This document shows, in pieces, positions 9,641-19,995 of a stretch of 57,215 nt of DNA. Under the pieces are notes generated by a model. That model saw only the letters and a list, made by a program, of their open reading frames with translations, was not told the DNA's origin and made no database searches. The stretch lies in assembly GCA_037447655.1 (NCBI GenBank), contig JBBHKE010000837.1, positions 1 to 57,215 on the forward strand, written 5' to 3'. Both the position numbers and the translations under genes were made by a program. The stretch's first letter is position 1, and each line of letters opens with the position of its first letter. The DNA is from Zygnema cylindricum (taxonomy: Eukaryota; Streptophyta; Zygnematophyceae; Zygnematales; Zygnemataceae).

Positions 9641-10245
9641 TCTCTCTCCCTCCCTTCCTCCCTCCCTCGCCCTGTCTTCCCCTTTCCCCGTCTCTCGGTC
9701 TCTCCCTCTCTCCCTATATTTCTCTCCGCTTACACTCCTTCGCTCTCTGCCCCTCCCTCTCTGTTTCCCTCTCTCTCCCTATCACTTTCAATCTCCCACT
9801 CTCTCCCACTTTCCCCCTCTCCCCCTCTCTCCCTATCTCTCCCTGCCTCTCGCTCTCTTTCGCTCTCTCCCTCTCCCTCTCTCTGTCTCTCTCCGCCTCT
9901 CTCTCCCCCCCCTTCTGTCCCTTTTTTCCCCGCCTTCTGTCTCTCCCCCTTACCTTCTCTCGCCTCTCCCCCCTCTACCTCTTTCCTTGCCCCCTTTCTG
10001 CCTCTTTCCTCTTCCCCACTTTTCTTTCTCTCCCTCCCTTCCCTGCCCCTCCCCATCTTTCCCTCTCTCTTTCCATCCGTTCCTTCCTCTTTCCCCCTCC
10101 CCCTCTCTCCCCCTATCTCCCCTTCTCCCTCTCTCTCCCCCACCTCCCCTTCTCCCTCTCTCTCCCCCCCTCCTCCGTCTCCCTTCTCTTCTTCTCCCCC
10201 TCTCCCCCTCTCCCTTTTTCTCTCCCTCCCTCTCCCTTCACTAAA
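9640..10245. repeat. 0.6 kb polypyrimidine (CT) tract
   Basis: Nearly all C and T on the plus strand, with CTCTCTCCC and CCTCTCC motifs. The same composition occurs in intron 1 of gene 1, and as purine tracts at 27-29 kb and 50.6-53.3 kb. Open frames through it encode Ser/Pro/Leu or Arg/Glu/Gly runs and are not genes. Confidence 0.8.
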
Positions 10246-10370
10246 AATATAGCTAAATGACCGTACATGTACTTTGAACAAATCGTACAATAGTACAATA
10301 ATACAATAGTGCAATAGTACAATAGTATTATAGTACAATATTACAATCGTGCAATAGTACAATAATATAA

Positions 10371-10490
10371 ACCATAGTACAATAGTACAATAATATAAAC
10401 CATAGTACAATAGTACAATAATATAAACCATAGTACAATAGTACAATAATATAAACCATAGTACAATAGTACAATAATATAAACCAGAGG
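10371..10490. repeat. 28 bp minisatellite
   Basis: ACCATAGTACAATAGTACAA plus TAATATAA repeats with a 28 bp period at 10,371, 10,399, 10,427 and 10,455, with a broken fifth unit at 10,483. Related shorter AATAGTAC units precede it from about 10,280. Confidence 0.85.
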
Positions 10491-10805
10491 TAGGAGATCC
10501 TGTTACAAAAAAACACAAACCAAATAAAATAAACGCTAAACATACGGTCAAGCGGAGAATACGGGTCACATAGACGCTTTCGGAAACCTTGGAATGCCCA
10601 AAAAGTTGCAAGATTGAGTATGGTACTAACTAGCGGCGAACTAAACGACAAAATAATTATGTACGGTAAAAATTCGAGAAGTCTGTACAAAGAAAAGATG
10701 TTTTAAGAGGCAAAAAAAACATTAACCTTAATAGCGATGCACTGCATAGACCTAGGTTCCTTACGAGGGCCATTAGCTAAGAAAAACGTGTGTCACTGTC
10801 TCCAC

Positions 10806-11688
10806 TAGTGTTGGGTATCGGGTAAATTCATATCGCGATGATTTCAATATTCGATATATCGAATATCGATCGAGTAGAATCCTCGATATATCGTACCGAG
10901 ACCAACATAAATTATCGCAATATATGTATTGCGGTATATAGTATTTTTTAAATTTAATATTTAATATTTAATATTTTAATATTTAAATATTTTAAAATGA
11001 TATGTTATTTTAGCGAAAAATACAAATTGTCTGATACGCCACGTACGACGTGATTTTTGTTCCTTGACTTAAAGGTAGACGTCGCAAAATGTAACCGACA
11101 AAAAAGTACAAATTATTTAATTCATATAATTAATTATTTAGGGTATGGTTACACGAAGATGTCTCTATAATAGTACAGACAGCAAAAATTTTGTATTACA
11201 GAGGCCTCGGTTAACATCGTGTATCTTTTGTAAATAAGTTTTTACATACATGTTTTGTTTTGAGTGGTTCCTTGTAAGTTGACGATCAAATCTCTAAAAT
11301 CGTCAAAGATTTGAGAACTGACCATTTTCGTATGGAACTCCGTACTTGCGTTATTATGTACATGTACTTCGTAAGTGTACCGCGTCAATGTACCTCAGAG
11401 AGCTCCTTCACTTTGATGACTTTCATAAAAAAACCGTATTTCTTTTCGGCAAAGATTTTACATTCACCTTGTCCGAAGGCTCGTGACTTTGGAGACCTGT
11501 GAAAAAAATCATTTTCTTTTTTTAAATGCCTCGATTTATCGACGATACGATATATCGGCGATATTTTGATTTTCGATATATCGGCGATATTTTGATTTTC
11601 GATATATCGAAGAGATATATCGATTATCGGTTACCTGAAATTTGATTTATATCGAATATCGGCAAAAGGTACTCAATACCCAACATTA
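10806..11688. mobile_element. hAT-like non-autonomous element (TIR TAGTGTTGGGTATCG)
   Basis: The left end is TAGTGTTGGGTATCGGGTAA and the right end is its inverted counterpart, ending GGTACTCAATACCCAACATTA. The 8 bp flanks are GTCTCCAC and GTGTCCAC, an 8 bp target duplication with one mismatch, as expected for the hAT superfamily. Subterminal regions are dense in CGATATATCG. The middle (about 11,000-11,510) has no transposase. Shorter relatives lie at 34.6 and 38.1 kb. Confidence 0.65.
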
Positions 11689-11829
11689 GTGTCCACACCG
11701 TAACGTAGAAGTCCCACACGCCGTAATCAGGTATCGCAATAGGGTTTATATTTGTGTTTTTTAAATAAAAATAAAACAAGACAGAAATAAATTAACCCTA
11801 AACCTACGGTCGCGCGGAGAAAACGAGAT

Positions 11830-12355
11830 GTGGCCCCAATCAACGTGCTCGCGTGTGCGAAAAAACGCAAGGTTTGCAGTACGTACTGTACTTAACCTAA
11901 ACCACATTGGGACCATAGTTGTTCACACCGTTTATTGCGAACGATTCAATCGCGACGAATTATACGTAACGAACGCAATCGTAAAAATTGTTAATTATTT
12001 TTTCTTCCGTAGTATTCCGTACATGTAAACAAAAAATAATTTTACATGTATCGCAATTTGTACATTTTTTGTAAGTTTCCGTATCTTTTCGTATTATTAT
12101 GTACATATTTGGTACAATTTTGTACGTTTCCCGTTAAATTTGTGTATATTTTACCAGACAGAAAGTACTACGAAGTGCAGCGTATCTTTTCGTAAAAGTC
12201 CGTACATTTTCCGTATAATTCCATACATGTCTGTAAAATGTCCGACCAGTTTACCGAACAAAAAGTACATCGCGATTTTTTGCGATTTTTTCCAACAGTC
12301 ACAAATTATATATAGCAATTGGAAAAAAGGAAAAAATCGCACGATTTGAACAACA
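11830..12355. repeat. Partial MITE family F (ends CGCGATTTGAACAA)
   Basis: CGCGACGAATTATACGTAAC, TTCCGTACATGTAAACAAAA and GACAGAAAGTACTACGAAGT occur here in the same order as in the complete element at 33.37-34.55 kb. The right end is GCACGATTTGAACAACAA. The left terminus is missing. Confidence 0.5.
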
Positions 12356-12454
12356 ACGATTGGGACACTTAGAAATTCGTGTACGGAAAATTTGTGCTAA
12401 AATACAAAGTACAACAGGTTCACTAAATAAAAAGTACATGGAGAAACTCCCTTA

Positions 12455-13195
12455 GGGCACTTTCCCATGTGCTAAAGTTACAATTATTTTGTGTCTTTTT
12501 CCTGTATTACTTGGAAAAAAACGAAAGAATCAGTAGCCGTACCAAAAAATTGAAATTTCCACCGTACAAGTTACGTTACCCTAAAACTTTACATGTACTG
12601 CAGTTTGTCGTCTAACGCGTTTCGACCCACTTTTGCGTCCTTTCAGCTCATCTTCGAACTATATTTAAAATCACCTCGCGAGGTGATTCTAAATATAATT
12701 CCATGAGGTGAGCGAATAGACAGACGCTGTCGCACGTGTCAGAAGTTTTTTACAAATTTTGTGCACGGAGTACAAAAAAAACCTACCGCACATTTCCAGC
12801 CTCTTCGTGACTTTTATCCGTGTGTTTTTTTCCGTAAAGGGGCCGTGGAGGAGTCTCGACCAAAGGACGCCATTTCGCAAAAGCGAAGTCCGTGAAAGCG
12901 CCTCTCTCTTTATCCCTCTCCCACTACCGCGTCTAACTCATAATTCTTGCAACGAATAACGTCTATAATGTTATCAAACGAAAGATCACTGAAAACGATT
13001 TCTTTTGACTATCTTTGGGCGTATTTTGATGAGAAGTAGAGTGAAAAAAGACAAAAAAAAACAACCGGGAAACCATGGCGGAAAGTTTTAGGATTTGTGA
13101 CGTCGACGCTGTCATATTTGAGCGTGACGTGCGTGACGTCTGAATGTCACAAACCCTAAACATCCGCAATGCCTCCACGTCGACAATGTGGCGTA
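12455..13195 (+). mobile_element. PIF/Harbinger-type MITE, family A copy (right end missing)
   Basis: After a TTA (12,452-12,454) comes the terminus GGGCACTTTCCCATGT. The interior follows the element at 963-1898 in order: an AAATCACCTCG palindrome, AAACCATGGCGGAAAG, GTGACGTCGAC and GAGCGTGACGT. The matching right terminus is absent; the sequence runs into a family C MITE. Just left of the TTA, ACATGGAGAAACTCCC looks like the end of another family A element. Confidence 0.55.
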
Positions 13196-13200
13196 CAGAC

Positions 13201-13475
13201 CAAAGTTCAAAAGTAGGCGTTTTTATGGTAGGCCTTTGGTCGGCGCCTTTATCGTAAGTTGTGTTATGGGCTTTTCATGTGAACTTCTTAGATCGCTACT
13301 TTGATCAGCGGCCGTCCGATCGTCCAATTTTGACGGTGTAAATCAATTTTTTCAGTCTGAATGTTTTAATTGGTCCGAATAGGTCTGAATACAATATGGG
13401 TCTTAACGTCATATTGTATGTTTTGCGTACAATATGCATATTGTATGGGCCTACTTTCACCTACTTTTAAACTAT
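13201..13475 (+). mobile_element. MITE family C, copy 2
   Basis: Opposite-strand relative of the element at 523-826. It runs from CAAAGTTCAAAAGTAGGCG to CACCTACTTTTAAACTATG and contains ATGGTAGGCCTTTGGTCGGC, GATCGCTACTTTGATCAGCG and an ACAATATGCATATTGTA palindrome. Non-coding. Confidence 0.6.
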
Positions 13476-13479
13476 GCTA

Positions 13480-14690
13480 ATAACAATTCGCGGTGTACCT
13501 ACGCGCAACCATTTTATTTATATGTGGCTCAGTTTTATCACAGTAAACCTGCGCCAGCCGTGTGAAATGTTTTTATTTCATGACGGTCGACGTTCGCAAG
13601 CGCGACTGTTTTTTAATCGCTGTTACAATATTTGCCAGTCAAAGTTGTTCGGCGGATTGACCGTCAAATATGAACATAAAGGTACGTAGCTTGTACAAAA
13701 CTGTGCTTCAAATGTACAATTTCTGACAACAACCTGCGCGCAGCAAAAATCGTCTCTGCAAATAGCAATTCCCTACTTTAATAGCGATACCTGTGTGTAC
13801 AGTCCTTTAAAATATTAAGAGTTTTATAGACCATGGTTCGAATTCTGTACGCGTCAACTAACGAACGTGAACAATTAATAAAGTGCGAATAAATAAATAA
13901 ATAATTATTTACAGCTCTTAATTTCATCATGGTGGGACATTACGATAAAGACGAATGGAAAAATTCAAATTTGAGAGATGTATAACGTCTTTAGTGTTAC
14001 GTATCCATCCGATTTTATGTCGATTTTACACGATTCATTTCCGTACTTATTTCCGTTCATTTGTTTGACGATCCGTGGCGTAGGTCCCAAATTTAGTACA
14101 TTTGTATATCGTCATATTGCCAGTTTTTGGCTTCGATATTTGAACATTTTTGAACGCTTAAAAAATGCAAAAATATTGAAAATACATTTTTTTTCAGTGC
14201 GTCCGCGCATTCAATCCCGCTTCTAATCAACTTAGTTTTTGTTTTTTGTCTTCATTCTCGCTTTTTTTTTGAGTCTTTCCAAGCTTTATCTTGCATTTTT
14301 GGTTTTTCAATGCGATTTTCTAGTTCTTACGGGTATTTTAACGGTTTTTCTATAGATTTATAGGGTGTCAATTACTAACATTATATGCAATTTTATGCGG
14401 TTTGAAACCTTTCCAAAATTAGGGTTACCAACGAAATTGAGCCGAGCCATATCGACCAAGATCGGCTCCCTTCCGCATTTAAAACTTCAAAACTTCAGAT
14501 TCACTCTCGATACGCAATGCCACAAATTTGAATGTTGTACAGTACACCGTGTGTCGTCACTACTGTAGCGTCAATGACACTTTGTCGGTGCCTCTAAGCC
14601 CGCGTGCCTTTTATTTTTTAAGTCAACTGTAGTAATATAAACGTTTCCGAACCAACCACGTCATTTGTCAATAAACTAGAATTAGTAACA
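13480..14690. other. Anonymous AT-rich region
   Basis: Short open frames on both strands have no domain, no splice-linked partner and no codon bias. No terminal repeat matched elsewhere in the window. I see nothing to annotate. Confidence 0.4.
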
Positions 14691-14693
14691 TTA

Positions 14694-15105
14694 CACCCTG
14701 TATCGCTATTACCTGTAGTGTTAATGTTTTTTTGCCGCTTAAATCATTTTTTCTCTGTACACGCATGCTGGTTTTTAGATCTGACAGTTGCGATTGAAAG
14801 GTAAGATTCTCAGCTTCCGATTGACGGTCTTAAATTGAAAAAAAAGTAAAAGTGTAAGTGGCGAAAAAAAAATTAACCCTAGAAGGTGTACAATACACCG
14901 TATCGCTATTAGGGGTAATAAGTCTTTCTCCACTTAAAACATCTTTTCTCCGTACACACTTGTCTGATTTCCAATTTGAGACCGCCAATCGAAAGCTGAT
15001 AATCATATCTTTCAATCGCCACCGTCAAATCCAGAATGGGACAAGTATGGGTTTTAAAAGACGAAAAAAAACATTTACACTAATAACGATACACGGTGTA
15101 CTATA
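14694..15105. repeat. Two adjacent family D palindromic MITEs
   Basis: The first copy is about 14,694-14,885 and the second about 14,886-15,105. Each runs from TACACCGTATCGCTATTAG-like sequence through CCACTTAAAACATCTTTTCT and CCGTACACACTTGTC, then a short loop, then the inverse of these words back to CTAATAACGATACACGGTGT. Nearly the whole element is self-complementary, so it would fold as a single hairpin of about 215 nt. Confidence 0.65.
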
Positions 15106-15240
15106 CATATATACCCCACGCTAAAAATTCCTCAAAGCTATTACGGTACACGGTGTATGGACACCGACATTTGGACATTTTTTTTTGATGTTTTTGCTTC
15201 ACCTTTTATTTTTTGTTGAACGATGGATTGCCCTTATATG

Positions 15241-15850
15241 CTGCATTCACACTAGAAATGGATGATGAATGAGACGAGGAAACAAATAATCCCGTTCCAT
15301 TCATTCCGCAAAAAAACAAAAACAGGGGTGCCTAACAGGTCGACCGCTCGGCTGTCAACCTTTTTAGAGCGTAGTGACTGACAAAATATACGATTTGGAG
15401 CGTAGCGACCGACAAAATATACGGTCAAGTGCGTCAAAACCTGGCAACTGTGGTAAGTCATCTTCTTTTTCGGAAAACCTTTTCGAAATGCAGAAATCCG
15501 ACTTTGAAAAAACATGAAGTCGTATCCCGAATGAATGATCCGTACTGTAACGAAATTTTCTAAAATACTAACCCATAAACAAATAGCCAATCAAAATCAT
15601 CTAAAATAGAACGTAAAAAAATGTAAATTTAAAACTTCTTTGGAACTTTGACGATACATCCTCAGCCTTTCTTACCGATGGTTTGGTACGGACGGATTTG
15701 AGTCATCGGCGATTAATCGTACGACAACATGAATCACATCGTGACGTTTTTGTTGACGTGAGGTGACGTCAAAGGAGATTCACGTCCAAACAAAAAAAAT
15801 GACATTCATTTACTCATCTCATTCATCATCCATTTCTAGTGTGAATGCAG
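15241..15850. mobile_element. 610 bp TIR element (CTGCATTCACACTAGAAATG)
   Basis: The left end CTGCATTCACACTAGAAATG, continuing GATGATGAATGAGA, is perfectly repeated in inverted orientation at 15,817-15,850. ATATG flanks extend the symmetry. The interior includes GGAGCGTAGCGACCGACAAA, related to TTTTGTCCGCCGCTACGCTCC in the element at 40.03-40.66 kb, so the two are probably one family. No transposase; superfamily not assigned. Confidence 0.65.
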
Positions 15851-15881
15851 CATATATGTAACCAATGACAAGTGACTTAGG

Positions 15882-16200
15882 GTGCGTCTCTATGTACTTC
15901 AAACTTAGGGTATGTCCCCATGTACTTGTAACTTAGCGAACTTACTTTGTATTTTAGCACTAATCCGCCGGACCCGGTTTTCAAGTGTCCCTATGTCTGT
16001 AAGGACGAAATCGTAACTTACGCTTGTGACGATTGTATACGTCGACAATACCTGTGATGGTTGTCAACGTCTACAATCTATGGTCGCACGTTATTTTTTG
16101 GAACTGCTTGTGATGTTGCATGTCTTACCGTGACATTGTAGACGTAGCGCCTTCCAGCCTGTGCCGTTTCACGGTTGAAGGCATTGACGGACTTCCGTAC
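15882..16200. repeat. Nested, truncated family A Harbinger-type MITEs
   Basis: TTA plus GGGTGCGTCTCTATGTACTT is the end of an element like that at 25,450-26,497. After only some 20 bp it is interrupted at a TTA by GGGTATGTCCCCATGTACTT, the end of an element like that at 42,761-43,562. This can be followed through CGCCGGACCCG and TTTCACGGTTGAAG to about 16,195, where similarity stops. Both are incomplete. Confidence 0.55.
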
Positions 16201-16740
16201 AAAATTCAGTTTAAAAACAGTGAAAATTCCTTTATTGTAATCCTTGCGATGGAATAACCATCCGGGTACAAAGGGAGTAAAAAAAAAAAAAAAAAAACAT
16301 ATAAACGGTTTTAAGTTTTTAAGGCCTAGGTTTACGTAAGCAAGATGGGCCTATATTAGAACCAATGGAATGAGCTGGTCGAATTTTCAGTCAATTGTAT
16401 ATCGCCACGTGGCTAATAGCAGCAAAGGGTGAGAAAAGCAAAAAAAATGGGAAGGACAAAAACATTTGAGACTCTTGTCTTTTTATGGCTGTTTTTTATT
16501 CGTCTCATATTTTTTTTTTATATCAATTCGCAACTTTGGACGAATCAATCACTTTGTTCGGACCGAAAAAAAAAAATTAGGGTTACAAAATCTTTGAGAT
16601 TTTCAGAGATCTCCTGACCACGAAAAATCCAAAGATGATTTGCACCTGACAAGATCCGACATTTTTGTCGTATGTCTCATTTGCCGACCAGCTAACAAAA
16701 AAATATGTTTGAAAAAAAAAAGGTACAGTATTTTTCGTGT
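16200..16740. other. Anonymous region
   Basis: Contains a poly(A) run (16,280-16,298) and short open frames with no recognisable content. It lies between a truncated family A MITE and a complete family D hairpin MITE. Nothing further can be supported. Confidence 0.4.
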
Positions 16741-16746
16741 AAACAA

Positions 16747-16962
16747 CACCGTGAATCGCTAATAGTGTTAATGTTTTTTAGTCTCTTTAAACACATTTTC
16801 TCCGTACACGCATGTCGATTTTTAGATCTGACGGTCGAGATTGAAAGGAAAGATTCTCAGCTTTCGATTGACGGTCTCAAATTGAGAATCGACAGGTGTG
16901 TACGGAGAAAAGATGTTTAAGTGGCGAAAAAATTATGAAAACTAATAGCGATACACGGTGAA
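16747..16962. repeat. Family D palindromic MITE
   Basis: Left arm CACCGTGAATCGCTAATAGT, then TCTTTAAACACATTTTCTCC and GTACACGCATGTCG. The inverse right arm has CGACAGGTGTGTACGGAGAA and AAGATGTTTAAGTGGCG, and ends CTAATAGCGATACACGGTG. Same hairpin layout as the copies at 14.7-15.1, 35.6, 39.0, 43.7, 54.4 and 56.7 kb. Confidence 0.65.
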
Positions 16963-17080
16963 GCTTACAGTCAACATAAAATAGTATTTCCAGAAATGAT
17001 ATCAGGCACGAATTCAATGCAAATGCGACACATTGCGACACGTGGCGCTATAATAACCGTTAAAAATGTATTTCGATTTA

Positions 17081-17793
17081 GGGTGAACCTCCATCAGGCA
17101 AAAAGTGGGGTTCTTTACTGGAAAAAGTGTACTATCGTACAGATCCAACTCATTTCCGTACAGAGACGTACTGATTTTTATATATATATATTTTTAAACA
17201 TGATTACTGTCGGCGCGTCAAGATTCTCCAAACTTCTGGGCGACAACGTCGACCGTGCGATTACGTGTTTTCGAAGCAAGCGGTCACGTCGTCCAATGAT
17301 TAATTACTCTCCTCAGGGAGGAAAGTAATCAATCACCTGACGTGTGAATTGTTTACGCGTGGAAAGGTCACGTACGGGCCGCGCGCGTTCGGACAGGTGG
17401 GAATCAAATCCAACGAAAACCACCAAAAAAAATATTTGTTGAAAAATGTGTTGTGACACCTCCTCCACGATCCGCTGACATCCGGAATTTATGGCGCCAC
17501 GACGAAACACGAACGACAAAATAGTTACGAAAAATACAAAACACGAACGTACAAATTGTACATTTACCTAATTTAATTTTGCGGCTGGATGTACGGATAC
17601 AAGTTCAGATATTGTGCTTTTGGAATCTTTGACTGCTCGTCGTCAGAACATGAACCTACGTGCGTCCAATCGAAAGAAAGCACGTACGCGATAGATTCCA
17701 TTGGTGACACAACCTGATGGAGAAGTGAACGAAGTATTACTGCCAGTAAACGTTTCCGTACGATTACTGTCAGCGCTTGATGGAGGGTTACCT
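17081..17793 (+). mobile_element. PIF/Harbinger-type MITE, family B copy 1
   Basis: The terminus GGGTGAACCTCCATCA follows TTA at 17,078-17,080. The right end TGATGGAGGGTTACC is followed by TTA at 17,794-17,796. The interior has AGGCAAAAAGTGGGGT near the left end, as does the element at 43,919-44,663. Its right-hand TTA also serves as the left-hand TTA of the next element. No coding capacity. Confidence 0.65.
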
Positions 17794-17796
17794 TTA

Positions 17797-18502
17797 GGGC
17801 GTGTCCCCATGTGTTCAAGTAAGGGTTTTTTTCCTTCGTTTACACAGAAAATGGGACTTCCTACTTGAAAATATTACGCTGTACGAAAAATGGGCAAAAA
17901 CTCAAATACATTTTGCGTCATCTTAGAACTTGAAAGGTACGGCGATTTGGCAGTATTATCATCGCGACCCACTTCTAGCTCATCTTCACACTTGCACTGG
18001 AATCAAATCGCGACCTGCTTTTAATCAAAATACTACCCTATTGACAAATAGAAAGCATGGGTTGCACGCGTCAAAAGTTTTCATTTGTTTTTTTGCAGTT
18101 GGGAGAATACACGAAAAAAAAATTGTTTGTCCGTTTGCTTATGTTGTCCACTTGTGGGCGTCTACAAATGTCATTTTGTAGACGTAGGCGATTGCTTATG
18201 TCGTTCACGTGTGGGCGTCAACAAATGACAGTTGGCGTCGACAATTGTCCCAGTATGTCAGGAGCTCTTTGCGGCGTACATGTCCGCAGTTTGTTCCGAG
18301 ATCGCTGGCGTCTACAAATGTCAGCAGTTTGTTGGCGTCTACAGGTGTCGCAAGTATTGGCGACGTGTACAACTGCCACATATTCAAAATAATGAACGCG
18401 CAAGTAACGATTGACATGGGCACACCTTGAAAAGTACACCGTAAAGTCAACGCTAAATTCCAAAATAACTTTTCAAAATATCGGTTACATGGGGACACGC
18501 CC
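17797..18502 (+). mobile_element. PIF/Harbinger-type MITE, family A copy 3
   Basis: The termini are GGGCGTGTCCCCATGT and ACATGGGGACACGCCC, with TTA on both sides (17,794-17,796 and 18,503-18,505). The 706 bp element is a close reverse-complement relative of the one at 1,902-2,597, including the GGCGTCTACAAATGTC repeats. Overlapping open frames of 60-110 codons are present in both copies, but on opposite strands, and have no domain content. Confidence 0.75.
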
Positions 18503-18505
18503 TTA

Positions 18506-18853
18506 GCCGGCATCATATTTTGTCTCAAAAACTAAATCTGGACTTCCGTCAAAAGATTAGAAACCGTACTCAGTTTTGGCTTCTTTCTAATGTCCAAAAT
18601 TCTCGGTGCTTAGCCACCAAAGTGAATAATAAAAGATAACTGTCATGTATCAAGTACGATAGTACAAGCTGATTCCGTACAATATCAACCACCGGAGATT
18701 CAAATCCAACATTTGTACTTTCCACCGTACGATTTTCAACTTCCCTTTGACTGACCTCCGCCGACCCGTTCCACCGACATATACGAAAAATGTCAAACAA
18801 ATTTTCCGTACAATATTCAGCCGTACAATCCTAACCACCGTACATTAAATTCA
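18506..18853. other. Spacer downstream of the 173-residue ORF
   Basis: Contains several CCGTACAAT and CCACCGTACA words, but no gene and no terminal repeats that I can pair. It would hold the 3' UTR of the minus-strand ORF at 18,854-19,375. Confidence 0.4.
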
Positions 18854-19375
18854 TCATTTGTCCACACTAATTGACGTTCCCGTATTTACTGAAGTTACTA
18901 AATTCACTGAATTCACTGAATTCACCGAGTGCACTAAATTAACCAATTCAATGGCAGCAATAACGGCTTTCAGATAGCCTCTGTCAGTAAATAATTCTCC
19001 GGTCTCGATAATATCCAGTCGGTCTAGAGGAGATACGACAAACCCTTCCTCCTGTTTTTTTTCCTGTACAAGTGGATGTCCTACATTTATGGCATCCTTA
19101 TCATCGTCTCCTTGGATAATACCTTCGGACAAAACGCTTAAACGGTCAGCAAGAGCTTTCGAAAACTTTTTAGGGTTTAATTCTAGGGTTTGTTTCAAAG
19201 GACCAAAAGGAAGCTCCTGAACAGCTCCAGCAAAAGCAGATTCTAGGAATTTTTGAGACCAGAGAAAAGGAGATTTTCCGGTACTTTGAAAAAGTCTCAA
19301 AGCCAGACGCCCTAAAAATTTAAGAGCGCGTTTAGTATCCAAAGCAGCTCCAGAGTTTTCCACGGGTCCAGCCAT
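18854..19375 (-). CDS. Unidentified 173-residue protein
   Basis: I do not recognise this protein. The frame starts at ATG 19,375, right after a plant-like leader (AAACCCTAAAACAG, containing a telobox). It reads MAGPVENSGAALDTKRALKF, then an alpha-helical, mixed-charge middle with PFGPLKQTLELNPKKFSKAL, LSVLSEGIIQGDDDKDAINV and PLDRLDIIETGELFTDRGYL, then an irregular SVNSVNLVTSVNTG tail. No transmembrane segment is obvious. The varied amino-acid usage clearly differs from the low-complexity open frames nearby, so a real gene or first exon is likely. The repetitive SVN tail (CACTGAATTCACTGAATTCA repeats on the plus strand) may be recent sequence captured by the frame, or read-through into an intron. 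It lies head-to-head with expansin gene 2, about 620 bp away. Confidence 0.5.
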   Translation of the reverse strand: MAGPVENSGAALDTKRALKFLGRLALRLFQSTGKSPFLWSQKFLESAFAGAVQELPFGPLKQTLELNPKKFSKALADRLSVLSEGIIQGDDDKDAINVGHPLVQEKKQEEGFVVSPLDRLDIIETGELFTDRGYLKAVIAAIELVNLVHSVNSVNSVNLVTSVNTGTSISVDK

Positions 19376-19434
19376 TCCTGCTTTCTGTTTTAGGGTTTAC
19401 GGTGCAGTTTTATTCAAGCTATACTCTCTACACT

Positions 19435-19610
19435 CTCGCTCTCTCTCTCTCCCTCTCTCTCTCGCCCTCACCCTCTCTCTCTCTCTCTCTCTCACACATA
19501 CACACACACACACACACTCTTTCTCTCTCTCTTTCTTTCTCCGTCTCTCCCCCTCTCTCCCTCTCTCTGTCCCTCTCCCCCTCCCTCTCCTTTTTCCCTC
19601 CTTCTCCAAT
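19435..19610. repeat. CT/CA microsatellites
   Basis: (CT)n, then (CA)n (19,495-19,516), then CCCTCTCTC repeats between the minus-strand ORF and expansin gene 2. They would form part of a shared bidirectional upstream region. No TATA element was confidently identified. Confidence 0.6.
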
Positions 19611-19659
19611 GCAAATCGGATATAAAAATGCAATTTGTGTATTAACAATTTTTGAGTAA

Positions 19660-19990
19660 AAATGTCATTGGGGTGTAAATCACAGTTGCTGTTAATGAGA
19701 CTTCAATAAAATTACAATTTGGGTAGAAAATTGATGTGGGTAAAAATGCAATTCAACCCAAAATACAATTTGAGTAAAGGTAAGATTCGAGGAAAAATAA
19801 GTTTTTGGGTGAAATTAAATCTACTAAGAATGCGATTTGGGTACAAATGGGGTTTGCGTAAAAATAGGATTTGGGTAAAAATAGGATTTGGGTAAAAATA
19901 CGATTTGGGTAAAAATATGATTTAATCGAGGAAAAATGAGGTTTGGGTGAAATTATATTTACTAAAAAAACAATTTGGGTACAAATGGGT
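19660..19990 (+). repeat. 17 bp minisatellite array abutting expansin gene 2
   Basis: The core is GGGTAAAAATAGGATTT, repeated with variants from about 19,838 to 19,923. Two larger copies of a segment with CGAGGAAAAAT, TGGGTGAAATTA and TTGGGTACAAATGGG (ending about 19,864 and 19,990) surround it. The array runs right up to the splice acceptor of the first recognisable exon of gene 2 and occupies the place where intron 1 would be. Confidence 0.65.
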
Positions 19991-19995
19991 GCCAG

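Noticed and set aside
10371-10490. Regularly spaced 28 bp repeats, considered as a CRISPR-like array
   Set aside because: Units are contiguous with no spacers, and the context is eukaryotic; it is a minisatellite.
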